From: Caballeronia temeraria
GTDB lineage: Bacteria > Pseudomonadota > Gammaproteobacteria > Burkholderiales > Burkholderiaceae
Direction: 5' to 3'
Length of the DNA stretch: 64,000 nucleotides
Assembly: GCF_001544795.2 (NCBI RefSeq)
Contig: NZ_FCOI02000031.1
Span: forward strand, 28,616-92,615
In this document: in pieces, positions 18,377-25,336 of the stretch
Numbering within the stretch: the first letter of the stretch is position 1
Layout: each line of letters opens with the position of its first letter
Made by a program: the position numbers and the translations under genes
The notes under the pieces: model-generated
Databases searched by the model: none
What the model saw: the letters and a program-made list of their open reading frames with translations, nothing else
What the model was told of the DNA's origin: nothing

Positions 18377-18613
18377 TCATCCGGCGATCATCATTCGCGG
18401 TTGCCACTTCTTCTTCGGCAGGTCTTCCGACTTGCTGCGTCCCTCGATCGCGGCGCGCGCAATGATCGGCTTGCCGCGCGCGTTAGTCCAAAACGGGATG
18501 CCGGAGCAACGGAGCCATTCGGCCTGCAATTCCTCACGCGTCTTGCCGCGTCGGCCTACCTTGACGCCGGTGAGTTCGGCGACTTCTTCCGGGCTAAGGA
18601 AAGTGTCACTCAT
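18377..18613 (-). CDS. DUF4224 protein, possible excisionase-like factor
   Basis: A protein of 78 residues (MSDTFLSPEEVAELTGV). Two ATGs are adjacent; GGAG spacing favours the second. FLSPEEVAELTG followed by WLRCSGIPFWTNARGKPII is the DUF4224 pattern, a small helix-turn-helix fold next to phage integrases. Position 4 bases upstream of int suggests joint expression and a role in directing recombination; that role is inferred only. Confidence 0.75.
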   Translation of the reverse strand: MSDTFLSPEEVAELTGVKVGRRGKTREELQAEWLRCSGIPFWTNARGKPIIARAAIEGRSKSEDLPKKKWQPRMMIAG

Positions 18614-18729
18614 CATTGTTCTCCAGATACGCGCGGCTGACGCGCATGAATTCTTCAATCTGTTTCGGCATAATCTTCGGGTGATTCGAAAACGGGCTGT
18701 TTAATATTCCCGCCAGAGGAGGAAAAATA

Positions 18730-19221
18730 ATGGACGAGGCGCATTCGAAGAGACCGGATTCAGATGCTCAATGGTATCTGTACAAGTGCGGTCAACTTTT
18801 CGAGAGCACCATATTTGATTCACGGCATGTTGCCGACCCTCTCTTCGAACCGGCGGTAACGCAACTTCTTATCTGGTTGCACGATCTCCTGCAGAGAGCC
18901 GATGACTTGGATGCTCGGGTTTCTTTTCGGGACGACATCGCAGACGCCCATGGAGACGTTACTGACCTGATAAGTAAGATGCGTAATGCGGCATGCCACA
19001 TTAGGAGCAAGAATGGAGCGCTGGATTTCGGCGTCTTTCGCTTCGCCGTTATTTGTGGCGAACATCGCACGGCGTTGGTCATTGACGGTCAGGCTACGGG
19101 AAGCGAATATCCGGACGACATCGCCGTTTTCTACGGACCTTATCGCATGTATCTCAAGCGGCATGCGGCTCGTGCGGTAGAAGCCCTGGGCGCGATATTC
19201 GGATCTATTCCTCACGCGTAG
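18730..19221 (+). CDS. Hypothetical protein with an R-x4-H (HEPN-like) motif
   Basis: A protein of 163 residues with a strong GAGGAGG ribosome site, transcribed opposite to the surrounding early operon, and preceded by AT-rich sequence, so it probably has its own promoter. It is largely helical. MRNAACHI contains Arg85-Asn86 and His90 (R-N-x3-H), which is the active-site pattern of HEPN ribonucleases used in many defence and toxin systems. No partner nucleotidyltransferase is seen beside it. A lysogen-expressed exclusion function is possible; the HEPN idea rests on one motif and predicted helicity. Confidence 0.6.
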   Translation: MDEAHSKRPDSDAQWYLYKCGQLFESTIFDSRHVADPLFEPAVTQLLIWLHDLLQRADDLDARVSFRDDIADAHGDVTDLISKMRNAACHIRSKNGALDFGVFRFAVICGEHRTALVIDGQATGSEYPDDIAVFYGPYRMYLKRHAARAVEALGAIFGSIPHA

Positions 19222-19426
19222 CACGAGGCCCTCCCTTGCTCGCGGGAGCCGATGCTCGGTTTGCCATGTCTTCGTGCATCGCTTTCCATGCGGCCAGTAC
19301 GATGTCCTCGCTGAACGTGCCGTCGAGCTCCATGCGCGTGCCGCGCGCGGTGCGGATGGAGAACACGACGCGCGTGTCGCCGGCCTTCGGAACATCGCGG
19401 CCGATGCTTGCCTTGAACTGGCTCAT
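19205..19426 (-). CDS. Small phage hypothetical protein
   Basis: A protein of 73 residues, MSQFKASIGRDVPKAGD, with a GGAG site. It overlaps the previous early gene by 4 bases (ATGA) and runs 17 bases into the 3' end of the opposing gene at 18730. The middle (TRVVFSIRTARGTRMELDG) looks beta-rich. I do not recognise a family. Confidence 0.7.
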   Translation of the reverse strand: MSQFKASIGRDVPKAGDTRVVFSIRTARGTRMELDGTFSEDIVLAAWKAMHEDMANRASAPASKGGPRATREE

Positions 19427-20565
19427 CCCTGCTTCTCCTTGGCAATAGCGGCGTCGCATGCCTCATCAGGCGTATCGCCTTGGCCGCATGCGATCACCTT
19501 GCGATTCGGGTCGTCGTCGCGACTGTTCGAGCAGATCCACGCCATCCATCCGGTGCGGCGCGTGTACGCTAGTTCGAAGTACGCGTAGTCGTTCTGCTCC
19601 AACTCTTCGGCGTGCCGCGCGATCAGGCTTCGAATCGCATCCTTCTCCATCCCCGCGATCCGCTCGCGCAGCGCGGCGATCTCGGCGGAGGGGTGAAGAT
19701 AGAGCGGCGTCCCGACAGGCACATCGGAAGCCTTGAATGCCGCCATCGTGAACCCGTCCGTTCCAGGCATCGTTCCGGCAAGTCCGACCGGCTCCGCCTG
19801 TCCCTCACTCACCCCTGCTGTGAGATTTCCGAACGGCTCGTAGCGCATCATCGATTCATCGAACATGGCGCATTCTTGACTGTGACCAAGCACGCCTTTG
19901 CAGGTGCATTTCAGTTCGTCACTCATTGCCGGACTCTTTTTGATGGCGGCTACCATCGAATCAGAATCTTTGTCGTAGTCGTCGTTGTTCTCAGTGACGC
20001 CCATGCTTACCGCAAACGCTCGCTTCGCTCGATACCGCGCAGCGTCCCGTGCATCCACACTCGCCCCCGCCGCATCGGCTACCGAAGGCGCGGCCGCTGT
20101 GACCGGTGTGATTTCGAAGCCCTGTGCTTTCCATCTCTCAGCAACGGCAAGACTCTGAGTGACCCACAATTTGCCATCGCTTCTGAATGCGTAACCTGTC
20201 TCGGCTACCGAAGGCGCGGAGAGTGTTTCATTGGCTAGTTCGATTTCGCGTGCCGTGTGCTCGATCAATTGCTCGCGAGTCATTGGAGCGGCTACCGAAG
20301 GCGTGGGAGGGGCGGCGAGATAGATCGGTGCGAGATCAAGCCCCGGTCTGAATTCAGGTTCCACGCGGCACATGAAGGGCGCTTGCTGCGCCTGCCGCAA
20401 ATGGTCCATGCGAATCCACCCGTCCGGCTTCGCCCCTGCTGTGTCGGCTCTGCTCGCGTAGAGAAGGGCACTCAGCCGCTCACCATGCTTCCGGTTGCCG
20501 ATGTCTTCTGAGCGGGACAGCCAGTCAGCCGCGTATTGAATCGATGCGATTTGATCTTCAGTCAT
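19423..20565 (-). CDS. Phage hypothetical protein with APSVA repeats
   Basis: A protein of 380 residues (MTEDQIASIQYAADWLSR); an ATG four codons upstream is the alternative. It looks modular: an N-terminal WIRMDHLRQAQQAPFMCRVEP part, linkers repeating A/T-PSVA, a CTCKGVLGHSQECAMFDE part that may bind zinc, a TPLYLHP segment followed by a coiled coil (SAEIAALRERIAGMEKD), and a C-terminal WICSNSRDD part. Such composite proteins are common in the early region of Burkholderia phages; no function is known. Confidence 0.72.
   Translation of the reverse strand: MTEDQIASIQYAADWLSRSEDIGNRKHGERLSALLYASRADTAGAKPDGWIRMDHLRQAQQAPFMCRVEPEFRPGLDLAPIYLAAPPTPSVAAPMTREQLIEHTAREIELANETLSAPSVAETGYAFRSDGKLWVTQSLAVAERWKAQGFEITPVTAAAPSVADAAGASVDARDAARYRAKRAFAVSMGVTENNDDYDKDSDSMVAAIKKSPAMSDELKCTCKGVLGHSQECAMFDESMMRYEPFGNLTAGVSEGQAEPVGLAGTMPGTDGFTMAAFKASDVPVGTPLYLHPSAEIAALRERIAGMEKDAIRSLIARHAEELEQNDYAYFELAYTRRTGWMAWICSNSRDDDPNRKVIACGQGDTPDEACDAAIAKEKQG
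20077..20303. repeat. Three 14-base direct repeats in the gene at 19423-20565
   Basis: GGCTACCGAAGGCG occurs at 20077-20090, 20203-20216 and 20290-20303. Each encodes the PSVA core of the protein's linker repeats (minus strand). Exact conservation at DNA level over a low-complexity linker suggests module shuffling by recombination. Confidence 0.75.
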
Positions 20566-20602
20566 GTCGGTTCTCAAAAATGGTGTCGGCGGTCAGGCGG
20601 CG

Positions 20603-20824
20603 TCAGTCAATCGATACCGTGTCGAATAGTTCGAGCTGGTCGGCGGTGAAGGCTTCGCAGCTTTCCGAGCACCCGCCGTCCGCGTCGGCGTCTTCCGGCA
20701 GCACGCGGAAACCTTCAGCAGCGAGGCGCGCGGCAAACATTTGGTCAGTCGATCGCCCAAGACGGAAGAACACCTTTCCTTCGCCCGTGGATCCAGCGCC
20801 GGTATGCGGGTAGAGCTGCTCCAT
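20603..20824 (-). CDS. Small hypothetical protein overlapping the PAPS reductase-like gene
   Basis: An open frame of 73 residues (MEQLYPHTGAGSTGEGKVFF) ending CSESCEAFTADQLELFDTV. It overlaps the 3' end of the reductase-like gene by 80 bases in another frame and has no clear ribosome site. The C-terminal composition looks like real protein, so it may be the tail of a gene joined here by recombination. Function unknown. Confidence 0.45.
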   Translation of the reverse strand: MEQLYPHTGAGSTGEGKVFFRLGRSTDQMFAARLAAEGFRVLPEDADADGGCSESCEAFTADQLELFDTVSID

Positions 20825-21200
20825 CCGCGTAGGCGTAGATCGGACGAAGCTTCAGTTCTCGATTGCAATGCGGGAAGTTCCGGTTCGGGATTCCGTACTT
20901 GCGGATGATCTGCTCGTATGGCTCCCCGGCGCGAGATGCGGTATCGAACGTCACTTGTCGAAAGCTGGTCCCCTTGCGGGCTTCATGGATGACTTCAGCC
21001 TCGACCCAAACGAGATTCAGACCGAATTCCTTGTCGCAGCGATCGACGAAAATCAGCGTGTTCTCGTGCTCCTGTCCGGTGTTGGCGAACACGAACAGCA
21101 GCTCATACTTGTCGGCGTACTTCGCCTTCAACAGCTTCGACATATACGCCGACGTCCGGCCGCCAGAGAAGCTAACGAGTAAGCGCGGCTTTTGATTCAT
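20745..21200 (-). CDS. PAPS reductase/PP-loop family protein, C-terminally short
   Basis: A protein of 151 residues starting MNQKPRLLVSFSGGRTSAYM, with the PP-loop SGGRTS, FVFANTGQEHENTLIF and FPHCNRELKLRPIYAYA. Phage members of this family are usually well over 200 residues and continue after this motif with a conserved region. Here the frame runs into an unrelated Arg-rich tail and stops, so the 3' third is lost or replaced. Family members use ATP-pyrophosphatase chemistry; phage ones are linked to DNA or nucleotide modification, but this copy may be inactive. Confidence 0.7.
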   Translation of the reverse strand: MNQKPRLLVSFSGGRTSAYMSKLLKAKYADKYELLFVFANTGQEHENTLIFVDRCDKEFGLNLVWVEAEVIHEARKGTSFRQVTFDTASRAGEPYEQIIRKYGIPNRNFPHCNRELKLRPIYAYADGAALPAYRRWIHGRRKGVLPSWAID

Positions 21201-21381
21201 GTTCTCTCGCAATAGGTGTTTCGCCAATCCAGACCGTCACTCGCATTCCGGTGATTCCCGCGACCATCTCCACGAATCTCTGACAGAGCGCGTGCGTCTG
21301 CTGTGTCGTCGGCTTCCGAGCGAGCCCTATGCCTTCGAGGGATTCGAGCAGCGCGCGGAAGGTGGGGAGCAAGCGGGTCAT
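21172..21381 (-). CDS. Small phage hypothetical protein
   Basis: A protein of 69 residues, MTRLLPTFRALLESLEGIGL, helical, no recognised family. It starts in a 4-base ATGA overlap with the zinc-ribbon gene upstream and its end overlaps the reductase-like gene by 29 bases, typical of tightly packed early operons. Confidence 0.6.
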   Translation of the reverse strand: MTRLLPTFRALLESLEGIGLARKPTTQQTHALCQRFVEMVAGITGMRVTVWIGETPIAREHESKAALTR

Positions 21382-21575
21382 TCTTCGTCCGGCGGATCTG
21401 CGAGCCCGGCCATGATTCGCGCCTGGTGACGCGGGTATCCTTCCTCGACCAGATCTTCGAAGCGCTGCCAGTCCTGATCGATGCCGGGGTAGTAACAGTC
21501 GGCGCACCAGCGGGAGCCGAATACCTGCGTTTCCTTGCCGCACTTCTGGCAGCGGCAGGTGATTCGATCGTTCAT
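21378..21575 (-). CDS. Small zinc-ribbon-like phage protein
   Basis: A protein of 65 residues beginning MNDRITCRCQKCGKETQVFG, with two Cys pairs (CRCQKC and CADC) that suggest a treble-clef or ribbon metal site; the rest is acidic and helical. A GGAG site precedes it. Function unknown; small DNA- or RNA-binding role possible. Confidence 0.65.
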   Translation of the reverse strand: MNDRITCRCQKCGKETQVFGSRWCADCYYPGIDQDWQRFEDLVEEGYPRHQARIMAGLADPPDEE

Positions 21576-21610
21576 GCTAGGATCTCCACGGACGGCGACA
21601 GGAGTGTCGA

Positions 21611-21886
21611 ATGGACGAAAAAGAATTCGTTGACCAAGTGCTTCGGCTCGCGCGTGAACGCGGTCTTCGAGTCGAGACAAATCGGTCGGGCCTCGAACAG
21701 ATCACCTTCAACGAGACAAGCAGAAAAGCTCTGCATACGGGACATGTCGCTCGTCTTTTTCCGGAAGCCTTGGCACCCGGCCTCACGCCGCGACAGTTCA
21801 ATGCACTGCTTCGGTCGATCGCCCCCGGTCGCCCCTGCACGCAAAAGGGCATGCGCGAGATCGTCGACGCTATTGAAAAGCGATGA
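21611..21886 (+). CDS. Hypothetical protein, rightward
   Basis: A protein of 91 residues, MDEKEFVDQVLRLARERGL, with an AGGAG site 8 bases before ATG. It runs against the leftward operon; overlapping minus-strand frames here are Arg/Ser-rich and look like shadows. No known family; compact alpha/beta composition. Confidence 0.6.
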   Translation: MDEKEFVDQVLRLARERGLRVETNRSGLEQITFNETSRKALHTGHVARLFPEALAPGLTPRQFNALLRSIAPGRPCTQKGMREIVDAIEKR

Positions 21887-21903
21887 CGCCATAGCACGCT
21901 CGC

Positions 21904-22182
21904 TCATGCTTCCTCTCCGGTTGCCTTGGCGATCGCGGCGCGCGCTTCTGCCACGGTTTCTAGTGCCATCTGGCGAGATCCCTTGTCCATAATCAAAGTC
22001 GCGGACTGGAGAAACGTCGCCGTGGTGCGCAGGGATTCGAGCAGGTCGGGCGCGGCAGAGATCAGGCGCGCATCTGCTGCCTTGAAGACTTTGATGCCCT
22101 CAATCTCGAACCGGACATTACCTTCTTCCGACCAGTCGCCGCGCTCGACAGTCCACGGTCCCGGCGTGTGTTTCGTGCTCAT
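21904..22182 (-). CDS. Phage hypothetical protein (HTPGPW type)
   Basis: A protein of 92 residues. The opening TKHTPGPWTVE and the ending with ARLISAAPDLLESLR are the common signature of a small phage protein family found in many prophages. GAGGAACAC precedes the ATG. Function is not known. Confidence 0.82.
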   Translation of the reverse strand: MSTKHTPGPWTVERGDWSEEGNVRFEIEGIKVFKAADARLISAAPDLLESLRTTATFLQSATLIMDKGSRQMALETVAEARAAIAKATGEEA

Positions 22183-22275
22183 GTGTTCCTCGTTTCTTCG
22201 TTATACGGCGCCGGCAGCGGCGGGCATTTCTGAGAGGTGTATCCTTGATGCTCCAGTCGATACTTATGCCCGGTC

Positions 22276-22554
22276 ATGCTTTCTTGGCTCAGGATCGAAG
22301 CGGTTCCGTTTGGCGGCGATCTGCATTTTCACTATGTGGTCGCGGGCAAACTTGTCCGTTTTGCGGTGACGCACGGATGCCTTATCGATGTGTTCGGCTC
22401 CGACGGAGGTAAGCAGGGCGACATGGAGGTCTTCCAGCTAAACGTCCATGAAATACTTCACGTCGCAGTTCGAAAGGCTCAATGTGAGGCCCGTGGGCTC
22501 GTCGTCCTTACAAAAGCAGGTTTCACCTGCCACCCCTCACCGCGCTCCACCTGA
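22276..22554 (+). CDS. DUF1488-like small protein
   Basis: An open frame of 92 residues. The pattern FHYVVAGKLVRFAVTHGCLIDVFG, then a helical segment and VVLTKAGF, resembles DUF1488 proteins. There is no good ribosome site and it faces against the operon, so both start and reality are uncertain. The last ~10 residues look out of family. Confidence 0.42.
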   Translation: MLSWLRIEAVPFGGDLHFHYVVAGKLVRFAVTHGCLIDVFGSDGGKQGDMEVFQLNVHEILHVAVRKAQCEARGLVVLTKAGFTCHPSPRST

Positions 22555-22664
22555 GTTGATGACGCTGCGGGCCTGTCGCCCTTGCGAGGGGCAATCACGG
22601 TCAGGCTCGCTGCGTCATCAAGTCAGATCGCCGGATTACGCGCCGGCACGCGGTTGGTGGGAAA

Positions 22665-22814
22665 TCAATTCGTGGACGGCCAGTTGATGCGCTTCTTCTG
22701 CTGCTCGAGCTCTGCGAGGCGGCGTTTCGCGCTGGCATCGGCACCGCGCACCAGCGCGATCGCCGCAACCATCGTCACGGAAAACAGAAGGACTACTATC
22801 TGATACGTGTTCAT
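22665..22814 (-). CDS. Tiny membrane protein
   Basis: A protein of 49 residues read directly from the minus strand: one N-terminal membrane helix (IVVLLFSVTMVAAIALV) followed by a charged helix (KRRLAELEQQKKR). It lies last in a run of four very small leftward genes below the early left promoter. Function unknown; such proteins in this place in other phages affect the host envelope or other phages. Confidence 0.6.
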   Translation of the reverse strand: MNTYQIVVLLFSVTMVAAIALVRGADASAKRRLAELEQQKKRINWPSTN

Positions 22815-22836
22815 GGTGAGCCTTTACGGGATCGTT

Positions 22837-22959
22837 TTACGAGCAGTGGACGACTGTGCAGCGTTCGATTCGAGCGGCGCGGTAGTCGATCTCCGCACAG
22901 ATCGCGAGATAAGCCGCCGCGACGAGAAACGTGATTCCCCGGATCTGCCAGAGCTTCAC
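22837..22959 (-). CDS. Tiny membrane protein
   Basis: A protein of 40 residues with a GTG start that overlaps the stop of the gene before it by 4 bases (GTGA). One membrane helix (ITFLVAAAYLAICAEI) and a C-terminal part with two Cys (ERCTVVHCS). Overlap and membrane character argue that it is real despite its size. Confidence 0.55.
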   Translation of the reverse strand: MKLWQIRGITFLVAAAYLAICAEIDYRAARIERCTVVHCS

Positions 22960-23117
22960 ACCAGCACCCCGGCGCGGAAGGCGACGCACAGGAACCACAC
23001 TGCGCCGATCGCAACACCATATAGACCGGCAACACCGATCGCCTTGTAGATCTTCTCGACGTCCTGCAGCCGCGAGATGTCGCGGAGCAGGGCGTTGTCG
23101 TTGAGAACGCGTCCCAT
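22956..23117 (-). CDS. Small membrane protein
   Basis: A protein of 53 residues, MGRVLNDNALLRDISRLQDV, then one membrane helix (VAGLYGVAIGAVWFLCVAF). An AGGACAGGAAG site precedes ATG. The open frame upstream is not needed. It is co-translated with the next tiny gene through GTGA overlap. Confidence 0.62.
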   Translation of the reverse strand: MGRVLNDNALLRDISRLQDVEKIYKAIGVAGLYGVAIGAVWFLCVAFRAGVLV

Positions 23118-23127
23118 CTTCCTGTCC

Positions 23128-23268
23128 TTATCCGCCGGCCCGAACGTCAGCGACGCCCGGAGCGATGATGTTGAGTGCGTATTCACGCAGGAGATGTTCG
23201 ATGAGCGCGCCGGCGCCACCTTGTGCAAGGCGCTTCAGTTCGAGTAGATCGCTTGCCAGCCAGCTCAT
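23128..23268 (-). CDS. First small protein of the left early operon
   Basis: A protein of 46 residues, MSWLASDLLELKRLAQGGAG, soluble and helical, with a GGAG site 6 bases before ATG. It is the first gene after the predicted pL promoter, the position of lambda N, but it is not Arg-rich like N and I do not claim antitermination. Confidence 0.6.
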   Translation of the reverse strand: MSWLASDLLELKRLAQGGAGALIEHLLREYALNIIAPGVADVRAGG

Positions 23269-23390
23269 TTGCTATCTCCTGTCCACTTGCCGGACAGGAA
23301 GCCCTGAGTACAAGACACTGATCACTGCCAGTGCCCTGAGATCAGGGCTCCCGGTTTATCCCCGGAGCGCTTCGTTCAGCGCATGGAGGA

Positions 23391-23430
23391 ATCATAAACA
23401 TTGGTTTACGCAATGTCAAAACAAATGTTT
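23391..23430 (-). promoter_or_regulatory. Early left promoter (pL) with two repressor operators
   Basis: On the minus strand, -35 TTGACA (23414-23419) and -10 TATGAT (23391-23396) are separated by exactly 17 bases, close to the sigma-70 consensus. Two operator copies of AAAC-N4-GTTT lie at 23396-23407 and 23419-23430, 23 bases apart, overlapping both boxes. The same operator recurs beside the repressor gene (25291-25324). A weaker third copy may lie at 23440-23451. Confidence 0.88.
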
Positions 23431-23543
23431 ATGCGCAGCAAAGAATTTTGTAACAGTCTGGAAACCTCGAATTAATCTGCTAAACAGACAGGTTCGACAT
23501 TTGCTGGACGGAAGGCGCGGCAGCTTGACGCTGGAGGCCGATA

Positions 23544-23837
23544 ATGGATCGACCGGATGACTCGAAGATCGACTACGTGGGCGCAGTTAGAGCGTGCCTT
23601 GAAAGGTGCGAGCTCCTGTTGTGCAATGAGGCCTGCTTGAAAGATGACGCCGATGCGCAGGCTCAAGCGGAATTGTTGATCCGAGACAGCGAGGCCTTAT
23701 GTCCCAAGAATGAGATATTTTCGAGCTACATAGCGATGGCGCGGTCTCGCTTGGCTCTCAAACGTCCACGGCAGGCGCTGGAGACCGTCGGCCGCGCCCT
23801 CCGAAAGCTGTCTGCAGAGGCGCCCAGGTCCGCCTAA
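23544..23837 (+). CDS. Hypothetical protein between pL and the repressor gene
   Basis: A protein of 97 residues, MDRPDDSKIDYVGAVRACLE, with a GGAGG site. It is helical with a TPR-like run (YIAMARSRLALKRPRQALE). It points rightward, away from pL and toward the repressor gene. Genes here are often expressed in the lysogen, so exclusion is possible. No family recognised. Confidence 0.62.
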   Translation: MDRPDDSKIDYVGAVRACLERCELLLCNEACLKDDADAQAQAELLIRDSEALCPKNEIFSSYIAMARSRLALKRPRQALETVGRALRKLSAEAPRSA

Positions 23838-23861
23838 TTTTTGGTCCGCAGGGGAGGCGGC

Positions 23862-24101
23862 ATGCGAAGCCTCGACGATGAATTGCGTGCCCTGAGCAAG
23901 GCGGACGCGGACTTGATGGACGCGGATGCTCGCATTCAGCATCAGATTGACCTGATCGTTGAACTTGAGCGGGATGGCCACGACACGAGAGCAGCCAAAA
24001 AACTGCTCGCAGTGTTCCGGGAAACGCGTGCCGCAATGCAGGGACACCGCGACCTGATCGCCGAACTCGTCGAGCGGATGACGGCGGAAAGAGGGGGCTG
24101 A
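23862..24101 (+). CDS. Small coiled-coil hypothetical protein
   Basis: A protein of 79 residues, MRSLDDELRALSKADADLMD, with a GGGGAGG site. It is charged and helical throughout and probably a coiled coil. It lies 24 bases after the previous gene, so the two form a short rightward unit that meets the repressor gene's terminator head-on. Confidence 0.6.
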   Translation: MRSLDDELRALSKADADLMDADARIQHQIDLIVELERDGHDTRAAKKLLAVFRETRAAMQGHRDLIAELVERMTAERGG

Positions 24102-24162
24102 CGCATGCTTTCGCGTGAGATCTGCGGAAGTCCTGCTTCGCGACGGGTGCAGTCTTGGGCGG

Positions 24163-24188
24163 CAACGAAAAACCCGCCGAAGCGGGTT
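24163..24188 (-). terminator. Terminator after the repressor gene
   Basis: AACCCGC-CGAA-GCGGGTT (24171-24188) is followed on the minus strand by T5 (24166-24170). It lies about 50 bases past the repressor stop. It also stops leftward readthrough into the two rightward genes. Confidence 0.85.
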
Positions 24189-24239
24189 CATCAGGTTGGC
24201 GGTCCAATCAACGCGCGTGGGTTCCTAGCACTTTTTGGA

Positions 24240-25253
24240 TTAGTCGGGCCGCCACATGGCTCGTTTGGCGATGCCGGCCACGTAATGCATCTTTTCGATC
24301 TCGTCGTCCGTGAAGGCTACCGGCGGGTGCGCGTCGTTCGTGGAGATGAGGTGCGTACGGCCTGAGCGGCGATACAAGAACTCCTTGACCATCACTCGAC
24401 CGTCGATCGATTTTACTAGCACCTCGTCGCCCGGCTCGATCTCATGGTTCGGCTCAACGACGACGAACTCCCCGGCCTTGATGCGAGGACGCATCGAGTC
24501 GCCTTCGCAGCGAAGCGCATAGGCGTCGGGATCGTTCGTCGGGAAATTAACGTAACCTTCGCCATGACCGACCGGATATTCCAGGTCGGCCCAGTAGCCG
24601 TTATCTCCAAGTTGTGCCATGCCAACCACAGGTATTGCCTTCCAGTTTGTTATGGGAATCGGCTGATACTCGTCCGCGAACCGAACGGTAACACCCGGAT
24701 CTCCCTTTCCCTTTGTCAGCCAGACAGCGTTGATTCCGAACTTGCTCTGGAGGGCAACCGCCTGCACCAAGGTTGGCGGGTCACCTTCGGCTCGCAGCCA
24801 CCTTTCGGCAACCGCCTGATCGACGTTTGCGGCCTTGGCTATATCAGTCGCGGAAAGACCGAGCGAATTTCCAGCGGCCTGGACGCGCTGTAGGGCTTCC
24901 GACCGACCAAATTCTGTTCGGGAATGATCCGCCCGTGCCTGCGTCGGCGATTGCTCGATCTGGGTTGGGTTCTGGCCGTTGTTCGGCGGATTGGAATGAT
25001 GATACGCGCTTCGGATTGCCAGCCACTCGTCGCGCGTGAGGTGAGTTAGGTCCTCGGTGAGAAGTCGCTCAACAGGGAAGCCGAAGAATCTTGCGAGGTC
25101 GGAGGCGATGTCCGACTTCCGGCTTTCACGCTTTTCAAGCGCATAAATTTTTTGGCGGCCGGCAGCACGCTCTAAGCCCAGGGCTTCCGCCAAGGGCTCC
25201 AGTGCGATGTCAGCTAAGGCGCGAAGGTGCTTGACGTTCTTTCCCAGACTCAT
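24240..25253 (-). CDS. Phage repressor, LexA/S24 type (cI-like)
   Basis: A protein of 337 residues. The N-terminal helix-turn-helix is followed by a second one (LSATDIAKAANVDQAVAERW), then a C-terminal S24 domain with Ser in CEGDSMRPRI and Lys in RVMVKEF, the self-cleavage dyad. No plain Ala-Gly cleavage pair stands out; VGMAQLGDNGYW occupies that zone. The frame is open to 25283, but an ATG there would lie upstream of operator 25268-25279. A -10 like box (TATACG, 25263-25268) would start RNA near 25256, so ATG 25253 (MSLGKNVKHLRAL) is preferred, almost leaderless. It should bind the operators at both promoters. Confidence 0.9.
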   Translation of the reverse strand: MSLGKNVKHLRALADIALEPLAEALGLERAAGRQKIYALEKRESRKSDIASDLARFFGFPVERLLTEDLTHLTRDEWLAIRSAYHHSNPPNNGQNPTQIEQSPTQARADHSRTEFGRSEALQRVQAAGNSLGLSATDIAKAANVDQAVAERWLRAEGDPPTLVQAVALQSKFGINAVWLTKGKGDPGVTVRFADEYQPIPITNWKAIPVVGMAQLGDNGYWADLEYPVGHGEGYVNFPTNDPDAYALRCEGDSMRPRIKAGEFVVVEPNHEIEPGDEVLVKSIDGRVMVKEFLYRRSGRTHLISTNDAHPPVAFTDDEIEKMHYVAGIAKRAMWRPD

Positions 25254-25262
25254 GGGCCGCAT

Positions 25263-25329
25263 CGTATAAACAATTGTGTTCATGCGCCATAAACAAGAGT
25301 TTGCAATTCTTTAAACAAAGGTTTATGCT
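25263..25329 (+). promoter_or_regulatory. Right operator region with pR and the repressor promoter
   Basis: Operators AAAC-N4-GTTT lie at 25291-25302 and 25313-25324, with a weaker copy (AAACAATTGTGT) at 25268-25279; spacings are 23 and 22 bases. Rightward: -35 TTGCAA (25301-25306), 17-base spacer, -10 TATGCT (25324-25329), which starts RNA near 25336, next to the regulator ATG at 25337. Leftward: -10 TATACG (25263-25268) without a good -35, as in activated repressor-maintenance promoters. Layout matches lambda OR. Confidence 0.85.
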
Positions 25330-25336
25330 GGTGGCT

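Noticed and set aside
18614..18729. Promoter for the gene at 18730
   Set aside because: TAATAT at the right distance exists but no matching -35 could be chosen with confidence, so it was not listed.
24105..24365. Plus-strand open frame of 86 codons
   Set aside because: It runs through the repressor terminator and antisense to the repressor 3' end; no ribosome site.
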